A DNA stretch of 64,000 bases from UBA1672 sp050633505 (GTDB lineage: Bacteria; Pseudomonadota; Alphaproteobacteria; Micavibrionales; Micavibrionaceae), in contig JBOEGQ010000006.1 of the NCBI GenBank assembly GCA_050633505.1, positions 19,066-83,065 on the forward strand. The letters are read 5' to 3'. The number at the start of each line of letters is the position of its first letter. Position 1 is the first letter of the stretch. A program made the translations under genes and the position numbers. Of the stretch, positions 53,805 to 62,633 are shown one piece after another. Under the pieces are notes generated by a model, which did no database searches, was not told the origin of the DNA, and saw nothing but the letters and a program-made list of their open reading frames with translations.

Positions 53805-54719
53805 ATGAGAGCGCTTACATTAACTAACATAGCACTTACAATCCTATTTTGTTTTGTGACAGAGGCTTCTGCAAACCCATGTAAAACAGATTTACAGATA
53901 GATTTGCCTAAAGATTGTGCGAGCATTGAAATATTACACCCTATCGAAGGGTTGCAAAATTTCCGCGCGGTATCGACTCCTGACAACGGCATTAAAGAAA
54001 ATACGTTATATCGTTCTGATCAATTAGATGAACTTACTGATGCTGATATACAGAAACTGGTAGACCTTGGGTTGGTCACAGTTGTTGATTTGCGTGCTCA
54101 TGAAGAGCTTGAAAGTCATCCCAATAAACAAATTCCAAGCGTACAATTTACCGTCAATCTGCCTATTGGTTCCGATCCTGCAGATGTCGCAAAAATTATG
54201 CCTGTAGAGGTTGCTTCACAAATCCGTCCTTTATGGTTTGAAGGGAAATTTCATGAAATCGACGGCCTTCTTACTGATAACGGTGTTGATTTATACCAAA
54301 TCCGCATCAATCGCTATAAAGATTTTGCTCGTGATTTTAACCCGCAAATCTCTCGTTACATGCACGCATTAACGAATGAATCTAATTTTCCTTTGTTATT
54401 TCACTGCGCAGGTGGAAAAGATAGGACAGGATATGTCGCTGCTGTCACTCTCTTGACGCTTGGATATAATGAAGAAGATGTTGTTCGCGATTATTTGACC
54501 ACAAACATATTCACATTCAATGAGTTATCAGGGCTATATTCGAAAGGTCCGCAATCCCTGCGTCCTGCTTTTGGTGCTCACATTGAACAAATAGAAGCGT
54601 CTCTTCAAGCCATTAAAGAAGATTATGGAGATTTTGAAACATATCGCCGTGATGCTTTAGGTATTAGTGACGAAGAAGCTGAGAAAATAAAAATTAATCT
54701 CTTAATACACTCACCTTAG
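53805..54719 (+). CDS. Secreted tyrosine/dual-specificity phosphatase (Y_phosphatase3 type)
   Basis: A 304-residue protein with a signal peptide (residues 1-23, ending EASA). The active site is FHCAGGKDRTGYVAAVTLL near residue 200, the Cys-x5-Arg loop with the GKDRTG form found in MptpB-like bacterial phosphatases that act on phosphotyrosine and phosphoinositides. FRAVSTPDNGIKENTLYRSD and LGLVTVVDLRAHEELESHPN are typical of the N-terminal part of the fold. It would be periplasmic or exported. It stands alone, between copies B and C of the dispersed repeat. Confidence 0.92.
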   Translation: MRALTLTNIALTILFCFVTEASANPCKTDLQIDLPKDCASIEILHPIEGLQNFRAVSTPDNGIKENTLYRSDQLDELTDADIQKLVDLGLVTVVDLRAHEELESHPNKQIPSVQFTVNLPIGSDPADVAKIMPVEVASQIRPLWFEGKFHEIDGLLTDNGVDLYQIRINRYKDFARDFNPQISRYMHALTNESNFPLLFHCAGGKDRTGYVAAVTLLTLGYNEEDVVRDYLTTNIFTFNELSGLYSKGPQSLRPAFGAHIEQIEASLQAIKEDYGDFETYRRDALGISDEEAEKIKINLLIHSP

Positions 54720-54756
54720 TTATAGTTAGCGAGCTGTAGTAAACGTAAAAGTAATG

Positions 54757-54825
54757 AATGGTAGTGCTTGCAGGCTATCGCTAACTCTTCTCTTACTGAG
54801 CAGGTTTTGATTTAACTGCAAGCAC
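54757..54825 (+). repeat. Dispersed repeat, copy C, with an inverted partner segment
   Basis: The 36-nt copy (54757-54792) begins AATGGTAGTGCTTGCAG and ends GCTAACTCTTCTC. Its GTGCTTGCAG (54764-54773) is repeated inverted as CTGCAAGCAC at 54816-54825, which only this copy has. GTTAGCGA at 54725 is the inverse of TCGCTAAC at 54778. The folded region lies between two convergent genes and could act as terminator. Confidence 0.6.
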
Positions 54826-54839
54826 AAATTTATTGGTTA

Positions 54840-55571
54840 TTAAAACGTATTGGAAATACCAAAACCAATATAAGGACTATCATCACCACGGCGACTAGCC
54901 CATGATTGGCCAGCTTGAAAACTTAAATTAACGGGTAATAAATCACCTGTTGCAACATAAATCCCAAGACGTTTGTGATCGAAAGATTCACTTCCTAGCG
55001 CGGTAACTTGCGGACCAATTTTAAAGCTTCCTAGATCTCTTTCAAGGCGAGCTGTTGCATAATAATTATTGTATGCTGTTGAATAGTTCACGTTTAAATT
55101 CAGCTGTGTTAGTGCATCGAAGTTTTTACGTACTTCTACTTGAGCCATAACGCCTGTTTCGCTTCCGTCAACGTCATTACCAGGGTCATTTGGCGATAGA
55201 TCATGATTATTATAATCAATACCGGCAAATGCGCTCACGAGCATTGTATCAAAATGTTTTTGATATCCGACCATTGCATTTGCGCGAACATTATCGCCAT
55301 CAACGCCTAAACCAGATACGGCAACTGTATTATATTCATATTCACCGTAGCCGATTCCAACACGGGCTAACCAACCATCTTCTAATAAAGTATCATGGAG
55401 TGCATAAGCAACACCAGCATAGCCAAACGTAGAGTCATCGGTGAAATCTATCCCTGCCCAATAAGCAGTTTTATCACCGGCATCTTGCGCCATCGCTGGC
55501 ACAGTTGAAGCCAGCGCCAAAAAGGCTACACTTGCTCCAATAACAAGATTTTTAATTTTGAATTCAGTCAT
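54840..55571 (-). CDS. BcsS-like outer membrane beta-barrel
   Basis: A 243-residue protein with a signal peptide (residues 1-28, ending VPAMA). The mature start WAGIDFTDDSTFGYAGVAYA, then LLEDGWLARVGIGYGEYEYN resembles the BcsS family encoded with alphaproteobacterial cellulose synthesis genes. The rest is alternating beta strands ending in YIGFGISNTF. An outer-membrane location is predicted; the exact role of BcsS is unknown. A cellulose-synthase-like glycosyltransferase is encoded 2.3 kb upstream on the same strand. Confidence 0.68.
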   Translation of the reverse strand: MTEFKIKNLVIGASVAFLALASTVPAMAQDAGDKTAYWAGIDFTDDSTFGYAGVAYALHDTLLEDGWLARVGIGYGEYEYNTVAVSGLGVDGDNVRANAMVGYQKHFDTMLVSAFAGIDYNNHDLSPNDPGNDVDGSETGVMAQVEVRKNFDALTQLNLNVNYSTAYNNYYATARLERDLGSFKIGPQVTALGSESFDHKRLGIYVATGDLLPVNLSFQAGQSWASRRGDDSPYIGFGISNTF

Positions 55572-55686
55572 CGTTTCTTTCCCCTTAACTATGAATTACT
55601 AATTGTTTATAGACTGAATGCATAATTGTAAAGTACCTAACTCGTACTATACAAGGACTATGGATACCCAAATAAGCCATATAAAA

Positions 55687-57297
55687 CTAGGCCTTAAGCT
55701 GCGCATAAATCACATCAGAAGTTCTTAAGGCCAATGCAGCAATGGTGAGAGAGGGATTGGCAGTTCCTCCTGTTGTAAAAAGCGATGAACCTGCAAAAAA
55801 GAGATTAGAGTGAGCATACGAACGCCCATCACTATCTGCAACATAGCGCTTCGCATCATGTCCCATTCGAGTCGTTCCCATTAAATGATGCTGAGAGAAC
55901 GGCTCACCAATACTCAAAAGTTCCGCATTTATCATTTTAAGGATGTTTTTAAACTGGCCTTTCATCGCTTCTAGTGCTTTTTTCTCATAAGATTTAAAGC
56001 CATAATTAAGCTTAATTTTAGGCTGACCCGCTCTATCTTTTTCGTGAAAATCAACAGAAACAGAATTATCAGGATGCGGAAGTTGTTCTGTTGAAATTGT
56101 AAATTGTGCAAATCTTTCGGCGTAATCTTTCAACGATTCATTTAATGGTTTTCCGACGTATTCTTTATTGAGTAAATCTGCCGTTAAGTCATGCAAGGGT
56201 AAAGCATTATTTGTCGACAGCATCCACCCCGCCTTTTCCGCGCGTTCCTCATGATCTCTATATGTCTCACAGACCACCATATTTTCAGGTCCTCTGCCAT
56301 TATATACTGGCTCAGGCATTAAAAAGCGGCACAAAAGCCCGGGGTGATCCATAAGGTTTTTACCCACTTGACCCGATCCATTCGCAACACCATTTGGCTC
56401 ATGATCATCGGCACTCATGAGAAGTAAGCGCGGTGTTTCGATTCCATTCGCCGCAATCACAATCACTTTACCAAAAACTTCAAAAGGTTCCTGCGCCTTA
56501 TAACGTCCTTTTACAGATGTTATATGGTTATCTTTGTTTTTCACTATACGGTCGACCAGCATGTTGTCGAGAACCTGTGCGCCAAGCTCTTCGGCCTGTT
56601 CAATGTGAACAATTGCTGAATATTTTGCACCTGATGGGCATATTGGCGAACATGTCCCAAAGCCTTGGCATTGCACGCGATCCTTATACGGTCTGGAATT
56701 TCTCGAAATGGGACGCGGATTAAAACGTAAATTTGATTTACCTTCAATTGCCGCCATTATTTTCTGCTCTGAATACGTGGGCGCTATGGCGGGCATTGGA
56801 TATTTTGTCGATCGGAAACCAGCGCCTTCTTGCAATGCATTTTGTGTCTGCTGACCTGACACGCCCAATTCCTTTTCAGCTTGAGCATAATAGGACTCAA
56901 GATCGTTATAGCTGAGCGGCCAATCATCGGCGATGTTATAAGCTGATTTCATTTTGAAATCTACAGGCAAGAAACGTGGGCATGTACCGCCCCAATGCCA
57001 AGTTGTACCACCAACTAACCTCAAATACTCAGTGCGTAGAATATCTGTTCCCGTTTGTTTAAGGTATGTATCTTCACCGCCCCAATCAGGCCGTGGTGCA
57101 TGATCAGAATTAGGGTATCCGGCTGACAGATCAAGCTTATGTGTAGATTGAAAACCTGAAACAATTTCATGGCGCTTTATTCGCGGTCCTGCATCCAGTG
57201 CAATTACTCTCAGACCTTTTTTTGCCAAAGAATAGGCGCACATTGCACCAGCTATACCCGTCCCAACAATTACGACATCAGCATGATATTTTTTCAT
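55687..57297 (-). CDS. GMC-type FAD-dependent sugar/polyol dehydrogenase, large subunit
   Basis: A 536-residue flavoprotein. The ATG at 57297 overlaps the stop of the small-subunit gene and places the Rossmann motif VVIVGTGIAGAMCAYSLAKK at the start. A Cys cluster QCQGFGTCSPICPSGAKYSA matches the 3Fe-4S site of FAD-dependent gluconate, glucose or sorbitol dehydrogenases. Active-site His and Asn are in HHLMGTTRMGHD and TTGGTANPSLTIAALALR. The enzyme oxidises a sugar or polyol in the periplasm when exported together with its Tat-borne small subunit. No cytochrome c subunit gene follows. Confidence 0.9.
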   Translation of the reverse strand: MKKYHADVVIVGTGIAGAMCAYSLAKKGLRVIALDAGPRIKRHEIVSGFQSTHKLDLSAGYPNSDHAPRPDWGGEDTYLKQTGTDILRTEYLRLVGGTTWHWGGTCPRFLPVDFKMKSAYNIADDWPLSYNDLESYYAQAEKELGVSGQQTQNALQEGAGFRSTKYPMPAIAPTYSEQKIMAAIEGKSNLRFNPRPISRNSRPYKDRVQCQGFGTCSPICPSGAKYSAIVHIEQAEELGAQVLDNMLVDRIVKNKDNHITSVKGRYKAQEPFEVFGKVIVIAANGIETPRLLLMSADDHEPNGVANGSGQVGKNLMDHPGLLCRFLMPEPVYNGRGPENMVVCETYRDHEERAEKAGWMLSTNNALPLHDLTADLLNKEYVGKPLNESLKDYAERFAQFTISTEQLPHPDNSVSVDFHEKDRAGQPKIKLNYGFKSYEKKALEAMKGQFKNILKMINAELLSIGEPFSQHHLMGTTRMGHDAKRYVADSDGRSYAHSNLFFAGSSLFTTGGTANPSLTIAALALRTSDVIYAQLKA

Positions 57298-57836
57298 TGT
57301 TCTGAACCTTCGGGCGGGTGAGACCATTCTTCAAAGGGCACAGCACCAATATAAGGGATTGGAATATCAGGTGTTCCGATTTTATACATGAGAGCATGGC
57401 CATATGTAATTCTTTGAGTGGAATGATCTTCGTGATAATAAATACCCAAATACCACGTCGTCACAAGGTGAGAAATAAACCAACGCTCCCCCTCATCAAA
57501 AAAAGTACTGGATTTTAAAAGCTTTTCAAAATCAAGTGGCTCTGAACCCTTATATATTAGTGGTGCAATCTTATTATAGATTTGGACGATGTGTTCGGGC
57601 CCCCATGTTTCATCTTTGAAAACATTAAACATTTTTTCAGCTGTATCACGGTCTAAATCTGCCTGATATGTTATCCAAGACGATAAGGCGTAGAAATGTT
57701 TAAGAGACAGGGACGCTTTAGAAATTTTTATATCACTTTCTCCTGCTATCGCTTGCAGGGGAAGAACCAAAGCGGACTGACTTAAGACAGCGAGAGCAGC
57801 AATGCCTGTTTTTAAAATAAATTCGCGTCGCGTCAT
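57294..57836 (-). CDS. Small subunit of FAD-dependent dehydrogenase (gluconate 2-dehydrogenase subunit 3 / sorbitol dehydrogenase type)
   Basis: A 180-residue protein with a twin-arginine signal (MTRREFILKTGIAALAVLS). The mature part has FYALSSWITYQADLDRDTAE and HLVTTWYLGIYYHEDHSTQR with YGHALMYKI, as in the small subunits that escort the folded large subunit through the Tat pathway. The stop overlaps the large-subunit ATG by four bases, so the pair is co-translated. It follows the glycosyltransferase gene by 21 nt. Confidence 0.85.
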   Translation of the reverse strand: MTRREFILKTGIAALAVLSQSALVLPLQAIAGESDIKISKASLSLKHFYALSSWITYQADLDRDTAEKMFNVFKDETWGPEHIVQIYNKIAPLIYKGSEPLDFEKLLKSSTFFDEGERWFISHLVTTWYLGIYYHEDHSTQRITYGHALMYKIGTPDIPIPYIGAVPFEEWSHPPEGSEQ

Positions 57837-57857
57837 ATTTATCGTTTTCCCAAACCT

Positions 57858-60068
57858 TTATCTACACAGCTCAACATCATAAACGTTTGTTATTTGACGG
57901 TTTAGGGTTCTTTCAGGTGTCGAACTATGTGGTTGTTTTTTCTGTATTATCATCTTAATAGATTGATTTTCAGAACTTGTTATTTTTACAGCATGAATTT
58001 TATTTTGTTCATCATATTCTGAGAATGTTATTAATTTGTCATTTCCTGATAGAATACCGAATGTATCATTGTTCAATAATACGCTGTGAAAATGACTAGG
58101 TTTTTTTAGTTTCGTGCCGAAAAAAGAGCAAACAACATCAGATAAAGTCGCAAAATAAGCATCGCGGGTTATAAATTGTCTTTGCCAGTCTACCGAATAG
58201 AGATCGTTGGCTAAACGATCTCTGTCTTCTTGAGGGCCATGGATTATTCTTCCTGCAATTTTGTAAACACCATTTATAGGTTCTATTTTTTCGATATCCA
58301 CATCGACGGTTAGTAAACCTGAGGGCAAATAAATAGAAACAGTTTGTCGTGAATTTAAAGGTAACTCTTTATCGTAGAAAACGCTTATCCATTCCTCAGA
58401 CACCCTAAAAGTTTGATAGTATTTTTTCGCATTTCCTATGCTCACCGGGAGAGGCAATTTAAACCTAAAAAAGTTATTGGTCACATTGGCATGCTGCAGT
58501 ACTTTTCGAATAAAAAAGAGAGCCCTGAAAATATTATATAAGGCCCAAAAACCTGCAACGATTACTAAGTCAGCCGTATACCCTTGAGGCATCGGCGCAA
58601 ATAGGTTGTCTAAATTAGACAGAGAAGAGCTTGGTGAGATTAAAAATTGAATTAACGGGCCAGTCTGAAAATCAGATGAAAGCTTCCATACTGCAAAGAT
58701 AATAGCGAGTGAACTGGCCACAAGAACTGATAATTGCGGAATCATTAAACGCCATTCAACTTTGCCCTTCACATTCTTATGCGAAGATCTCCAAGGTATA
58801 CGAAAACCAAATAAACCTGCTGTTGCTTTTATATGAATTGGCCAACGTGCCATTGAAAAAACTTCATTGGTCCAAAATCGTGCATAGCCGCATCCTATTT
58901 CTTGCTGAAGCATGTAACCAACAAATGGGAAGAAAAGAACAATGAAAATATTACCAAGTGATATCTCAAAAGGCGCGAGCCCAAAGAATAAAGATACTAA
59001 AGGAACAATAAACAATAAAAGCTGTTGCCATCCTTCCAGATAAATCGTCCCTAAAGACAAATATGATAGGCGCTGTTTTAGGGATAGCCCTTTGCAAAAC
59101 AATATATTTTCATGGGAAAGGCAATGAAGGTTCCCATTGGCCCACCGATGTCTTGTAATATAGAATTCTTTTAAATCAGATGCGGCGACACCGTATGAGA
59201 CAGACTCATTTAAGTATGAGATTTGATAACCAGCCTTTTGCAACTTAAGTGATGTATGCATATCTTCTGTAACAGTTGCTTCGGGAATTCCACCAATGTT
59301 ATCAATCGCGCTTCTACGATAAACTACACCTGTTCCAACGCAGGATGCTCCATTGACTGAGTCACGGCAGGGCTGCGCAATGCTATGAAAAAAGGATTGG
59401 TCATGCCACAAAGCGCGCCCGTCATATGCATTCATATATTGAAAGGCATCAACATTGTAAAAGTCTTGAGGCGTTTGGACGAGCGCTACTTTTTCATCTT
59501 TGAAAAACCCAAGCATCTTGTCTAATGCGTGTGGCATTGTGATATGATCGGCGTCCAAAACCATGAAAAAATCAGCGTTACTGTGCCGGAGACCAAAATT
59601 TAAGTTACCCGCTTTCGCGTTTGTATTTTTCTCTCTACTTAAATACTGAACGCCAAGTTCATCGGCCAAAGTTTTAATTTCTGTCCGCTTACCATCATCC
59701 AAAACAAATGTTTTATGAGAATAGTCGATTTTCTGCGCAGAAATAAGTGTTCGCCGAATAATATCAACGGGTTCCTTGTAAACAGGCACCAGTATATCAA
59801 CAGACAGATCTTTTTTAGCAGGCGGTGGTGTTCGAAAATTATAACGCCAGGTTGTTATAATCATCGTTAAACCCAAAATAAACCCTAAGCACTCAGCAAT
59901 ATAATAGATAATGGATAGCGGTAGAGAGTCCTCATTAATTATAGTGAAACGCCAAATAAGGTACGCAATCAATGAAAGTACATACAAAATTGAGACAAAA
60001 TGCCTCCAATGTTTTCTACGCTCAAACCTATTGAATATTTGTTCAGCATTAGAATAAGTTTGAGCCAA
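57858..60068 (-). CDS. Cellulose synthase-like family 2 glycosyltransferase
   Basis: A 736-residue membrane enzyme. Two N-terminal transmembrane helices (~22-75) precede the GT-A domain (~85-330) with VDILVPVYKEP, the nucleotide-sugar DxD in FFMVLDADHITMPHALDKM, the base TED in EATVTEDMHTSL and the acceptor site TRHRWANGN, where the classical QxxRW has Thr for Gln. About five further helices (~335-530) form the export channel. The C-terminal ~200 residues (SVDWQRQFITRDAYFATLSD) resemble the region after PilZ in BcsA, but clear c-di-GMP binding motifs are not evident. It likely makes and exports a beta-linked polysaccharide; no BcsB, BcsC or BcsZ gene is nearby. Confidence 0.88.
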   Translation of the reverse strand: MAQTYSNAEQIFNRFERRKHWRHFVSILYVLSLIAYLIWRFTIINEDSLPLSIIYYIAECLGFILGLTMIITTWRYNFRTPPPAKKDLSVDILVPVYKEPVDIIRRTLISAQKIDYSHKTFVLDDGKRTEIKTLADELGVQYLSREKNTNAKAGNLNFGLRHSNADFFMVLDADHITMPHALDKMLGFFKDEKVALVQTPQDFYNVDAFQYMNAYDGRALWHDQSFFHSIAQPCRDSVNGASCVGTGVVYRRSAIDNIGGIPEATVTEDMHTSLKLQKAGYQISYLNESVSYGVAASDLKEFYITRHRWANGNLHCLSHENILFCKGLSLKQRLSYLSLGTIYLEGWQQLLLFIVPLVSLFFGLAPFEISLGNIFIVLFFPFVGYMLQQEIGCGYARFWTNEVFSMARWPIHIKATAGLFGFRIPWRSSHKNVKGKVEWRLMIPQLSVLVASSLAIIFAVWKLSSDFQTGPLIQFLISPSSSLSNLDNLFAPMPQGYTADLVIVAGFWALYNIFRALFFIRKVLQHANVTNNFFRFKLPLPVSIGNAKKYYQTFRVSEEWISVFYDKELPLNSRQTVSIYLPSGLLTVDVDIEKIEPINGVYKIAGRIIHGPQEDRDRLANDLYSVDWQRQFITRDAYFATLSDVVCSFFGTKLKKPSHFHSVLLNNDTFGILSGNDKLITFSEYDEQNKIHAVKITSSENQSIKMIIQKKQPHSSTPERTLNRQITNVYDVELCR

Positions 60069-60200
60069 TGAAAATAAGCCTTATAGAAGAGGTGAGTAGC
60101 CGTTTATATTTATCTGGATTTTATAAATACGTTATAACAACGTTAAGTGCTATGTAAAAATTAATTCTATGATTTGATTATAATCCATACGTAATAGCAG

Positions 60201-60299
60201 GTGATAATAGATACAATTCGAACTAATTACACAAAAGAAGCGATCTCAATTTATGATCATGTATCTGATGAATTAATGTCAAAACTACATGATGATTGA
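60201..60299 (+). pseudogene. Possible remnant of a tyrosine recombinase C-terminus
   Basis: A 32-codon frame reading KEAISIYDHVSDELMSKLH near its end. The pattern of a helix followed by xIYxHVSxExL is that at the catalytic Tyr of phage-type integrases. Nothing upstream continues the gene, so at most this is a decayed end; the match is short and could be chance. Confidence 0.3.
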
Positions 60300-60339
60300 T
60301 TCACCAACACTTGATATCTTTCTCGCAGCATTTGTACTG

Positions 60340-60375
60340 AATGGCAGTGCTTGCAGTCCAGCGATAACCTTTCTC
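60340..60375 (+). repeat. Dispersed repeat, copy D
   Basis: 36 nt, begins AATGGCAGTGCTTGCAG and ends GATAACCTTTCTC. By hand alignment it matches copy C at 29 of 36 positions. Confidence 0.65.
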
Positions 60376-60567
60376 AGCCCTATATTCACTGTTAATGGCT
60401 AAAATACAGCGATTTTTTATAAATTTTTGCCTGTTTTGATAAAAGAACAGTATCAAAGCCACAGATGCCAATGCTTTCTTTTCATCACAAAAAAATAACA
60501 GGGAATTATCAGTGAAAATGGTTATAATCCTAATAAACCTCTTAGAAAAGTAATTAAAATCAAGCGC

Positions 60568-62586
60568 ATGCTCAACTTACTCAAAAAAATGTTCTTTCCA
60601 AGCCCCACGGATCACAGGGGTTCTTTGGATGATGTATCATTCACGCCTAAGAAAAATAGCTCAGTTGCGGACAACTATTTCTCTTACATGGCGGAGCTGC
60701 AGAATGCTATTTCCAAACGTGACTACCAAATTGCAGCATCTTTCGTTCACAAAAGTTTGGACTGCTTACCTGAATTTATTAGACACGAGATTGCAGAATG
60801 GGGAGAGCTTCAGATCTGCTCTATTCCTTGCCTTGAACAAGGCGGTACTATTCTTGCACTCTTGAACGATGTATCAGGACTAGAGAAAATGGAAAACGTT
60901 GTCGCTTCTATGCCAGAACTAAAATCTTGGGAGGGAGAAGGACACGAACAAGATAGGTGTACCTTCATTGATATCCTGGAAGCTATTTCTGCAAACCCAA
61001 ACTGTCTACAAACCGAAGTCAAAAAACTGATTGGCGCACAAAGTGGGCGCCGTATTGGAACCCTAATTTCTTATTTGGAGAAATCCAAAAAAATAGTTCG
61101 TACAAAAGAAGGCCGTACATATCGGATCTGTATTGCTGATCCTAACAATGTTTCTATGAAGGATGATAAAGCTAAAGTTTCTAGTCATAGAGCAGATAAG
61201 CAGTCACCAAAACTGAAAGAGATTGATATTTCTTCTCTTGCCTACACACCGTTACCGAAAGCACCTGCATCTTGGGAAGGAAAACAGCGCCCCAAGAAAT
61301 CCTATAATATAAAGAATGTATCGGATTTCTTTGAAATACGTGATGCCGACTGGACAATTCAGTCGGTAGAAAAAATCCCCATGAAAGAACGTCCCGATCC
61401 CGCATATCGAAAAGCTTATGCTGTTGATAGCGGGCTTCTCATGATAGACGATTTGGGGAATGCAGAAGGCCTTAACAGCATTGAATCCTCTGCAATTAAA
61501 TATGATCGAAAAGGAAGAATTGAATCTCAATCTGGGTTTCAGCATGGTAGCTACCGCATTGGCGTAAACCCATTGGGAAATGGCTTGATTTTAATGTCAA
61601 AAGACTGCGTGGTTCATGCTTATGACGACCAGCTTCAGCCACTTTTCGAAACAGCTCTAGATCAATATCCTGAAATCAAGGCCATGCGAGAACGGTTCTG
61701 TTTAGAAGATGAAAATCAATTAAAGAACCACATTCGTTGTGTTGCCCTTTCAAGAGATAATAAACGCTATCTCTTCACCATTGTTGATGAAGCCTGGTGC
61801 ATGGATGTAGAAGGCAAAGGCCTGTGGGGCGTCAAATTTCCCATCCAAGAGGGATGGAAAGAAGCTATCACAGTTACCAATAATTTTGGTACTAGAGAAG
61901 AGATTAACAATGCTCTTGCACTAATGAATTTATCATTGCCAGTTACTCCAAAGGAAATAAATGAGCGCTATCGTGATTTGGCCAAAGAATGGCACCCTGA
62001 CTTGAATCAAGGAAATATCGATGCCGCCGAACAAATGAAGGCACTAAATACAGCTAAAGAAATCCTAACTGGCGTGGATGGAGACGGCTCCTCTAATGTC
62101 GTAACTGACGACATTCAGATTAGTATTCAAATAGGAGGCTCTCCTTCTGCAGACTGGATTTATGCGTCTTGCTTTTCTGCTTCGTCAGATAAATCTTACC
62201 TTGCCAGTTATTCTGGGCTTGTTGTGACATTGACTTCGGATGGAGATGCTGTCCGTGTGTATGATATTGGAAGTGTTCCAAAGAAAATTATAGACACAGG
62301 CGATTATCTGTATCTCTTAACGGACACTCGTCTTTATGTACTGCAAGATGACAGTTTATACGCTTTAATAGACACCTATGATAGCGGTGAACTGATCATG
62401 ACACAGACAGGTTTTGGCCTTTTGGAGAAGAAGAGGCTTCAATGGTTTAATGAGGATGGAACATATCTGGGTAGCATACTATCAAAAGACCCAATACGCC
62501 GCGTTTACACTACATCTGATGGAGTTGTAATTGAAACACGCCAACGCCGTGCTGTCTTAAAAGGAATACCCACTTGGTGGGAATAA
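60568..62586 (+). CDS. J-domain protein with winged-helix-like and propeller-like regions
   Basis: A 672-residue cytoplasmic protein. Residues ~140-193 look like a winged helix (NCLQTEVKKLIGAQSGRRIG, then SKKIVRTKEGRTYRI). From ~250 to ~450 and again from ~510 to the end there are beta-propeller-like repeats (GVNPLGNGLILMSKDCVVHA, TRLYVLQDDSLYALIDTYDS). Between them lies a J-domain: PVTPKEINERYRDLAKEWHP with HPD near 475-477 and AEQMKALNTAKEIL. A J-domain recruits DnaK (Hsp70). Its placement inside a propeller is unusual. It converges on the helicase-nuclease gene, 47 nt apart. Function is unknown. Confidence 0.75.
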   Translation: MLNLLKKMFFPSPTDHRGSLDDVSFTPKKNSSVADNYFSYMAELQNAISKRDYQIAASFVHKSLDCLPEFIRHEIAEWGELQICSIPCLEQGGTILALLNDVSGLEKMENVVASMPELKSWEGEGHEQDRCTFIDILEAISANPNCLQTEVKKLIGAQSGRRIGTLISYLEKSKKIVRTKEGRTYRICIADPNNVSMKDDKAKVSSHRADKQSPKLKEIDISSLAYTPLPKAPASWEGKQRPKKSYNIKNVSDFFEIRDADWTIQSVEKIPMKERPDPAYRKAYAVDSGLLMIDDLGNAEGLNSIESSAIKYDRKGRIESQSGFQHGSYRIGVNPLGNGLILMSKDCVVHAYDDQLQPLFETALDQYPEIKAMRERFCLEDENQLKNHIRCVALSRDNKRYLFTIVDEAWCMDVEGKGLWGVKFPIQEGWKEAITVTNNFGTREEINNALALMNLSLPVTPKEINERYRDLAKEWHPDLNQGNIDAAEQMKALNTAKEILTGVDGDGSSNVVTDDIQISIQIGGSPSADWIYASCFSASSDKSYLASYSGLVVTLTSDGDAVRVYDIGSVPKKIIDTGDYLYLLTDTRLYVLQDDSLYALIDTYDSGELIMTQTGFGLLEKKRLQWFNEDGTYLGSILSKDPIRRVYTTSDGVVIETRQRRAVLKGIPTWWE

Positions 62587-62633
62587 GACCATCTCAAAAG
62601 ATATTCATAAAAATATTTATTTGTGCCTTAAAA

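Larger units (their letters stand above)
60069..60567. other. Intergenic region of 499 nt
   Basis: AT-rich spacer between divergent genes. It contains a short recombinase-like remnant (60201-60299) and copy D of the dispersed repeat (60340-60375). No RNA gene or clear promoter was recognised. Confidence 0.5.

Noticed and set aside
49564..60375. Integron attC sites or gene cassettes
   Set aside because: GTT- and AAC-type cores are in the wrong order or missing, no attC-like fold is common to the copies and genes between them are in both orientations.
49564..60375. CRISPR array
   Set aside because: Copies are 1 to 6 kb apart, not regularly spaced.
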